Assembly (NCBI GenBank): GCA_900553335.1 | Contig: USCU01000001.1 | Location: 1-43,592 of the forward strand | DNA: 43,592 bases | Direction: 5' to 3' | Source: an uncultured Ruminococcus sp. | GTDB taxonomy: Bacteria; Bacillota; Clostridia; Oscillospirales; Ruminococcaceae | Shown here: positions 40,196-43,592 of the stretch, in pieces | How positions within the stretch are numbered: the stretch's first letter is position 1 | Layout: each line of letters starts with the position of its first letter | Program-made: the position numbers and the translations under genes | The notes under the pieces: model-generated | The model's database searches: none | Told to the model about the DNA's origin: nothing | Seen by the model: the letters and a program-made list of their open reading frames with translations, nothing else

Positions 40196-40540
40196 ATGTG
40201 CACTTTAGACAAAATATTAGAAGTAATGAAAGAAAAACATATTTCTCAAAAAACTGTTACTGAGACTTTAGGGCTGAGCAAAAGTTCATTCAGCTCATGG
40301 AAAAGCGGTGCTAATGAAAGCTATAAAAAAAGGCTGCCGGAGATTGCCAAAATTCTAGGTGTGTCCGTAGCTTATTTGTCGGGCGAAAGCGTAATAAAAG
40401 ATAAGTCCGTAGATGATGATGATTTAAAATTTGCTCTTTTTAACGGCGCTGACGGAATTACCGATGAAATGTATGAAGAGGTAAAGCAATTTGCCGAAAT
40501 GGTTAGGCTTAGAGAGGAAGCAAAGAAGAACAAAAAGTAA
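40196..40540 (+). CDS. Phage repressor, CI-like helix-turn-helix protein
   Basis: A 114-residue regulator. Residues 5-62 form the helix-turn-helix (ILEVMKEKHISQKTVTETLGLSKSSFSSWKSGANESYKKRLPEIAKILGVSVAYLSGE). A short acidic C-terminal region follows; there is no LexA-type self-cleavage domain, so induction probably relies on the ImmA/IrrE-like peptidase encoded next. The ribosome binding site CGGAGG lies before the ATG. It is divergent from the Cro-like gene and should bind the repeats at 40120-40161. Confidence 0.88.
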   Translation: MCTLDKILEVMKEKHISQKTVTETLGLSKSSFSSWKSGANESYKKRLPEIAKILGVSVAYLSGESVIKDKSVDDDDLKFALFNGADGITDEMYEEVKQFAEMVRLREEAKKNKK

Positions 40541-40555
40541 ACAAGGAGGCTGTCG

Positions 40556-40972
40556 GTGAATAGAAACGTTGAACTTGATAATATTGCTCATAATGAGGGA
40601 ATTGAAATATTAGAGTACCGCTGTCCTAAAAACGGATCAATGTCGCACATGACTAAGCAAGGCAACTGTTATATAGGAATTGACAGCACAAATAAATCTG
40701 AGCAGGAAATCACCGTACACAAGGCTCACGAGCTAGGGCATTGCATGACGGGTGCTTTTTACAATAAGTATTCTAAGTTTGATTTAATTTCCAAGCACGA
40801 GTATCGAGCCAACAAATGGGCAATAAAAAAACTCATCCCAAAAGATGAGCTGATAGAAACTGTCGAAAGCGGCTATACTGAAACATGGCAACTTGCAGAA
40901 TATTTTGAAGTAACGGAAGAATTTATAATTCAAGCCTTAAAGTTTTACAATTATTATTTTGAAGCAATATAA
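40556..40972 (+). CDS. ImmA/IrrE-family metallopeptidase
   Basis: A 138-residue protein from a GTG start preceded by AAGGAGG. It has the zinc motif HELGH (H58, E59, H62) in HKAHELGHCM and a later helix with EYRANKWA. This family cleaves or removes helix-turn-helix repressors after DNA damage (as ImmA does for ImmR of ICEBs1). It follows the repressor by 16 bases, so the two are probably one operon and the prophage induction module. Confidence 0.9.
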   Translation: MNRNVELDNIAHNEGIEILEYRCPKNGSMSHMTKQGNCYIGIDSTNKSEQEITVHKAHELGHCMTGAFYNKYSKFDLISKHEYRANKWAIKKLIPKDELIETVESGYTETWQLAEYFEVTEEFIIQALKFYNYYFEAI

Positions 40973-40986
40973 ATACAGGTAATATC

Positions 40987-42081
40987 ATGAATAAACTACA
41001 GAAGATTGATAATATGGACGGACACGAATTTGAGTATTTATGTGCTGACATATTAAAAAATAATGGTTTTTGTAATGTTAAAGTTACGAGAGGATCGGGC
41101 GACTTCGGCGTTGATATAGTTGCACAACGCAAAGATAAAAAATACGCTATTCAATGTAAATGCTATAATCATAAACTAGACAATTCGCCTATACAAGAAG
41201 TAGTCGCTGGGATGAGTTCATATGGTTGTAACTCAGCTGCTGTGATGACAAATCAATATTTCACAGAACCAGCCAAGCTATTAGCCAAGCGAAATAAGGT
41301 TGAACTGTGGGACAGAGGTATTTTGTCTGATATGATAAATCACAAGCGCAATATAAAAGCAAAAAAGACTTCTCCCAAAACTAAAGTCACAATTTTTATA
41401 ATCATAGCCATTGTCTCTTTTCTTGCGAGCTTAGTCATGTATACTAACGCTGATTTAAGCTCATTTGATAGAATCGCTGGCGGCATCACATATGACATAG
41501 TAGCTATAATATTCTTATTGTTATCAATCAAGTTTAGGTTGCCAAAAGCAATGCCGCAAGAAGAGATAGAAAACGAAAAAGAAAATTATCCTACTCCGAC
41601 TTCTTTAGAAGAAAAAAATCATTCTGCTCCATATTATGTAAAAAAGGAGAACCATTCAATTCCTAATCTTTTAAGAAAAGAAAAACAAGTCACAGAACCG
41701 TTGACTACACCTCAAAATGAACAAAGTTATTTTAATTACAACGACTTTTTTAATGAGTTAATTACTAAAAAAGACATAGATTGGGATATACAATGTAATC
41801 AAAATTTTAGATCTTACCTTGCAGAGAGTAGCAGAAACATTATAAATTTTTATAAATTTTATTGTATTGATTTGAAAATAGCAGACGTTGATTATGATAA
41901 AAATGCGTGGATAATTTATGATATTAAATTAACAAGCCACACAAAAGTTTCAGAAGTCAAAGACTTATTAGATGAATTATCAGATCACTTAGGAGCAAAA
42001 GTGGAGTATGTATACCCTACTCAAACTCCTCACGCTTTCGGGTTGAAACTATTTCTACCTGATACTATAAAATGCAAATAA
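40987..42081 (+). CDS. Membrane-anchored Mrr-type nuclease with FtsK-like C-terminal segment
   Basis: A 364-residue protein. Residues 8-120 are an Mrr-like restriction endonuclease domain: SGDFGVDIVA (D43) then YAIQCKCY (Q56, K58), the D-x-n-(Q/E)-x-K catalytic core. Two transmembrane helices follow (about 134-152, 164-182). A low-complexity, proline-rich link (185-245) leads to a C-terminal domain; residues about 305-362 (IIYDIKLTSHTKVSEVKDLLDELSD... LGAKVEYVYPTQTPHAFGLKLFLP) resemble the FtsK/SpoIIIE beta region without the motor. It probably cuts DNA at the membrane. It directly follows the induction module, in the lysogenic operon, as a cargo gene would. Confidence 0.78.
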   Translation: MNKLQKIDNMDGHEFEYLCADILKNNGFCNVKVTRGSGDFGVDIVAQRKDKKYAIQCKCYNHKLDNSPIQEVVAGMSSYGCNSAAVMTNQYFTEPAKLLAKRNKVELWDRGILSDMINHKRNIKAKKTSPKTKVTIFIIIAIVSFLASLVMYTNADLSSFDRIAGGITYDIVAIIFLLLSIKFRLPKAMPQEEIENEKENYPTPTSLEEKNHSAPYYVKKENHSIPNLLRKEKQVTEPLTTPQNEQSYFNYNDFFNELITKKDIDWDIQCNQNFRSYLAESSRNIINFYKFYCIDLKIADVDYDKNAWIIYDIKLTSHTKVSEVKDLLDELSDHLGAKVEYVYPTQTPHAFGLKLFLPDTIKCK

Positions 42082-42082
42082 A

Positions 42083-42115
42083 AACGCCCCAACAGTACTG
42101 CAAATACCGTCAGGG
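42083..42115. repeat. Hairpin element A
   Basis: AAACGCCCC... to ...CAGGGCGATAAGCG: CGCCC (about 42086-42090) and GGGCG (about 42113-42117) close a loop of about 22 bases. The same plan (AAAAACGCCCC, hairpin, AAGCG, A/T-rich) recurs at 42874-42909. It may act as a weak terminator after the nuclease gene. Confidence 0.45.
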
Positions 42116-42210
42116 CGATAAGCGTAGAAATTTCTCCTACATTGTTGCAAAATATATTATATGGCATTTTTCTTATAGCGTATGTTGAAAAATGTCGAAA
42201 GGAGAAATTT

Positions 42211-42468
42211 ATGAAGTGTCCAAAATGCGGAAGTGAAAACATTCAAGTTGTATCACAACAGAAAGTAACAGGAAAAGTCAAAGATACTAGACAAAATAAA
42301 GGTTTTGGTTGGTGCAAAGGTTGCATTATGACTTGTGTACTAGGTCCGTTTGGTTGGTTATGTGGTCTTTGCGGAATGGGTAAAACCAAAGGAAAGTTTG
42401 AAGACAACAGAAAAACCACTAACGAAATAATTTACTGTTGTTTAAACTGTGGTAAGCAATTCAAATAA
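42211..42468 (+). CDS. Zinc-ribbon cargo protein, 85 residues
   Basis: Starts MKCPKCGSENIQVVSQQK with two Cys knuckles: C3-x2-C6 at the front and CCLNCGKQF at the end, plus a central glycine/cysteine-rich hydrophobic stretch (GWCKGCIMTCVLGPFGWLCGLCGMG). The terminal pairs likely bind one zinc. The start follows AAAGGAGA. It could be a membrane-associated regulator; the role is unknown. It belongs to the cargo strip between the nuclease and the integrase. Confidence 0.7.
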   Translation: MKCPKCGSENIQVVSQQKVTGKVKDTRQNKGFGWCKGCIMTCVLGPFGWLCGLCGMGKTKGKFEDNRKTTNEIIYCCLNCGKQFK

Positions 42469-42475
42469 AAAAATA

Positions 42476-42847
42476 ATGAAAAACAAATATTATCATTTAA
42501 GACTTGCTTGGGTAAAATCTATGCGTATCGGTGCTCAATTGGGGTGTCACCAAATACCAAAACGAAGTTTTCATTTCAGACAATATCAATTTCCGATATG
42601 TGCCCGATGCTGTGGCGTTCTAATCGGAGAAACATCTGCAATTGTAACGCTATTGCTAGGCTTAAATACACCAATATTTATAGACGTAGTTTTCATGGCT
42701 ATCATGCTGCTAGATTGGGGTATTCAATATATCAATCTATTTGAGTCTAATAATATTAGACGGTTTATTACCGGCATACTAGGTGGATATGGATGCTGGT
42801 CTTTGTTCTTCAAAATTATTTCATTCATATATCACATCTTATTTTAG
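42476..42847 (+). CDS. DUF2085-family membrane protein
   Basis: A 123-residue protein. The DUF2085 signature is clear: GCHQIPKRSFHFRQYQFPICARCCGVLIGE, with paired cysteines, followed by three hydrophobic segments (AIVTLLLGLNTPIFIDVVFMAIMLL; YGCWSLFFKIISFIY). Function in this family is unknown; the cysteine/histidine part suggests metal binding. The start at 42476 is a choice among weak ribosome binding sites; ATG at 42521 is possible. It follows the zinc-ribbon gene by seven bases. Confidence 0.78.
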   Translation: MKNKYYHLRLAWVKSMRIGAQLGCHQIPKRSFHFRQYQFPICARCCGVLIGETSAIVTLLLGLNTPIFIDVVFMAIMLLDWGIQYINLFESNNIRRFITGILGGYGCWSLFFKIISFIYHILF

Positions 42848-42873
42848 CAGATTAAAGATTAATAATAAACAAA

Positions 42874-42950
42874 AACGCCCCTGAGCGCTACCAACACTCA
42901 GAGGCAAGCGAATTTTCCCAACCACTAAAGGGCTAATTCTGCCCTTTTAT
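42874..42950 (+). terminator. Hairpin element B and terminator before the integrase
   Basis: A first hairpin (CCCCTGAG near 42876-42883 with CTCAGAGG near 42896-42903; loop CGCTACCAACA) resembles element A at 42083. A second stem, AAAGGGC (42927-42933) with GCCCTTT (42941-42947), is followed by TTATT and fits a Rho-independent terminator. Together they insulate the cargo genes from the integrase. Confidence 0.6.
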
Positions 42951-42994
42951 TATACAATATTTATTTTTCATTGTCAATGATAGGAGGAATATAA

Positions 42995-43592
42995 ATGATT
43001 TGTACGAAATGCAAGAAAGAAATACCTGATAATAGTATTTTTTGCAATTTTTGTGGAACAGACCAAAGAAAGACAACATCCTCTCGCAAGCCTAAATCAC
43101 GAGGTAACGGACAAGGATCTGTGTATAAGCATAACAATAAATATCGTGCGGAAAAAGTATTGTATTACTACATAGACGGAAATAAGAGAAAAAGAAAAAC
43201 TATACGAAAGCATTTTAATACAAAAAAGGATGCTATAAAATGGCTGGCAACCGCAACAGAAGGAACACATAATAAAGACAAATCGCTATCAGCAATACAC
43301 GAATTGCTCATCAACACAGAAAAATACAAAAACTTAGGTGAATCAAAGCGTTGTGCGTATAAAATAGCGTGGAAAAAATTAGGCGTACTATATGCGAGAA
43401 ATATCGAAAGTATTACATTGCAGGATTTGAACGCTGTTATAAATGATGTCGCAGACAGTTATTACCCCAAAAAAGATATAAAAACATTACTCAAAAAAAT
43501 TTTTGAATATGCCGAGATAAATAACTATGTTAAAAAAAATATTGCTAACTTTATTGAGCTTCCACCTGTGCCAAAATCAAAGCGAGTGGCAT
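42995..43592 (+). CDS. Tyrosine integrase with N-terminal zinc ribbon, partial
   Basis: The first 199 residues are visible; the catalytic domain (R-H-R-Y) lies beyond the right edge. The start MICTKCKKEIPDNSIFCNFC has a zinc ribbon (C3, C6, C17, C20). Residues about 32-85 form the three-strand arm-binding domain (GQGSVYKHNNKYRAEKVLYYYIDGNKRKRKTIRKHF ... KKDAIKWL), and about 95-190 the helical core-binding domain (INTEKYKNLGESKRCAYKIAWKKLGVLYARNIESITLQDLNAVINDV). AGGAGG precedes the ATG. It inserts the phage; the plus-strand position at the far right end puts attR just outside the window. Confidence 0.9.
   Translation, partial: MICTKCKKEIPDNSIFCNFCGTDQRKTTSSRKPKSRGNGQGSVYKHNNKYRAEKVLYYYIDGNKRKRKTIRKHFNTKKDAIKWLATATEGTHNKDKSLSAIHELLINTEKYKNLGESKRCAYKIAWKKLGVLYARNIESITLQDLNAVINDVADSYYPKKDIKTLLKKIFEYAEINNYVKKNIANFIELPPVPKSKRVA

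Noticed and set aside
1..43592. CRISPR array or insertion sequence
   Set aside because: No regularly spaced repeats and no transposase gene were seen; the only recombinase is the phage integrase.

Overview
The window joins a piece of host chromosome (about 1-8470) to most of an integrated temperate siphophage (about 8540 to the right edge, where the integrase gene runs off the end). The host looks like a low-to-medium GC clostridium of the Ruminococcus/Oscillospiraceae type. The signs are strong AGGAGG-type ribosome binding sites, a threonine-rich linker in a secreted NlpC/P60 hydrolase, several membrane proteins with an N-terminal zinc ribbon, and a prophage with Firmicutes gene order. The genus is an inference, not something the sequence proves.

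Host part: a partial trmB preceded by a small membrane protein gene (minus); an NlpC/P60 cell-wall hydrolase with its own promoter and terminator (plus); three minus-strand zinc-ribbon membrane proteins, divergent from an XRE-type regulator, with three matching palindromes in the shared promoter region; a two-gene potassium uptake operon (trkA then trkH, minus); and a tRNA-Ser(GCU) gene with promoter and terminator. The phage sequence begins just beyond this tRNA.

Prophage part, right to left on the minus strand: early genes at 39955-30367 (Cro-like and excisionase-like small proteins, an SbcC/RecF-like ATPase, a Sak4-like ATPase, a DUF669 protein, a DEAH helicase, a primase-helicase, a RusA resolvase and an ArpU-like late regulator). 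Next come a two-gene AT-rich cargo island (30240-28947), the packaging and head genes (small and large terminase, portal, MuF head protein, scaffold, major capsid protein, connectors), the tail genes (tube, chaperones, tape measure, distal tail, a 1342-residue hub/fibre with a self-cleaving S74 end, receptor-binding-like protein) and the lysis genes (XhlA-like protein, holin, amidase). On the plus strand at the right end are the immunity repressor, an ImmA/IrrE-like peptidase, three cargo genes and a zinc-ribbon-tagged tyrosine integrase.

The candidates for undescribed biology are: (1) a MuF head protein whose C-terminus carries a JAMM/JAB-like metallopeptidase motif, followed by a small gene that could be its immunity protein; (2) the AT-rich pair of membrane proteins, one with a GAF-like domain, between the late regulator and the terminase; (3) a membrane-anchored Mrr-type nuclease with an FtsK-like C-terminal segment beside the repressor; and (4) the host zinc-ribbon cassette with its palindromic operator array. 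The prophage switch also has face-to-face promoters and a perfect 14-bp inverted pair. All functional claims are from reading the sequence; no database search was possible.
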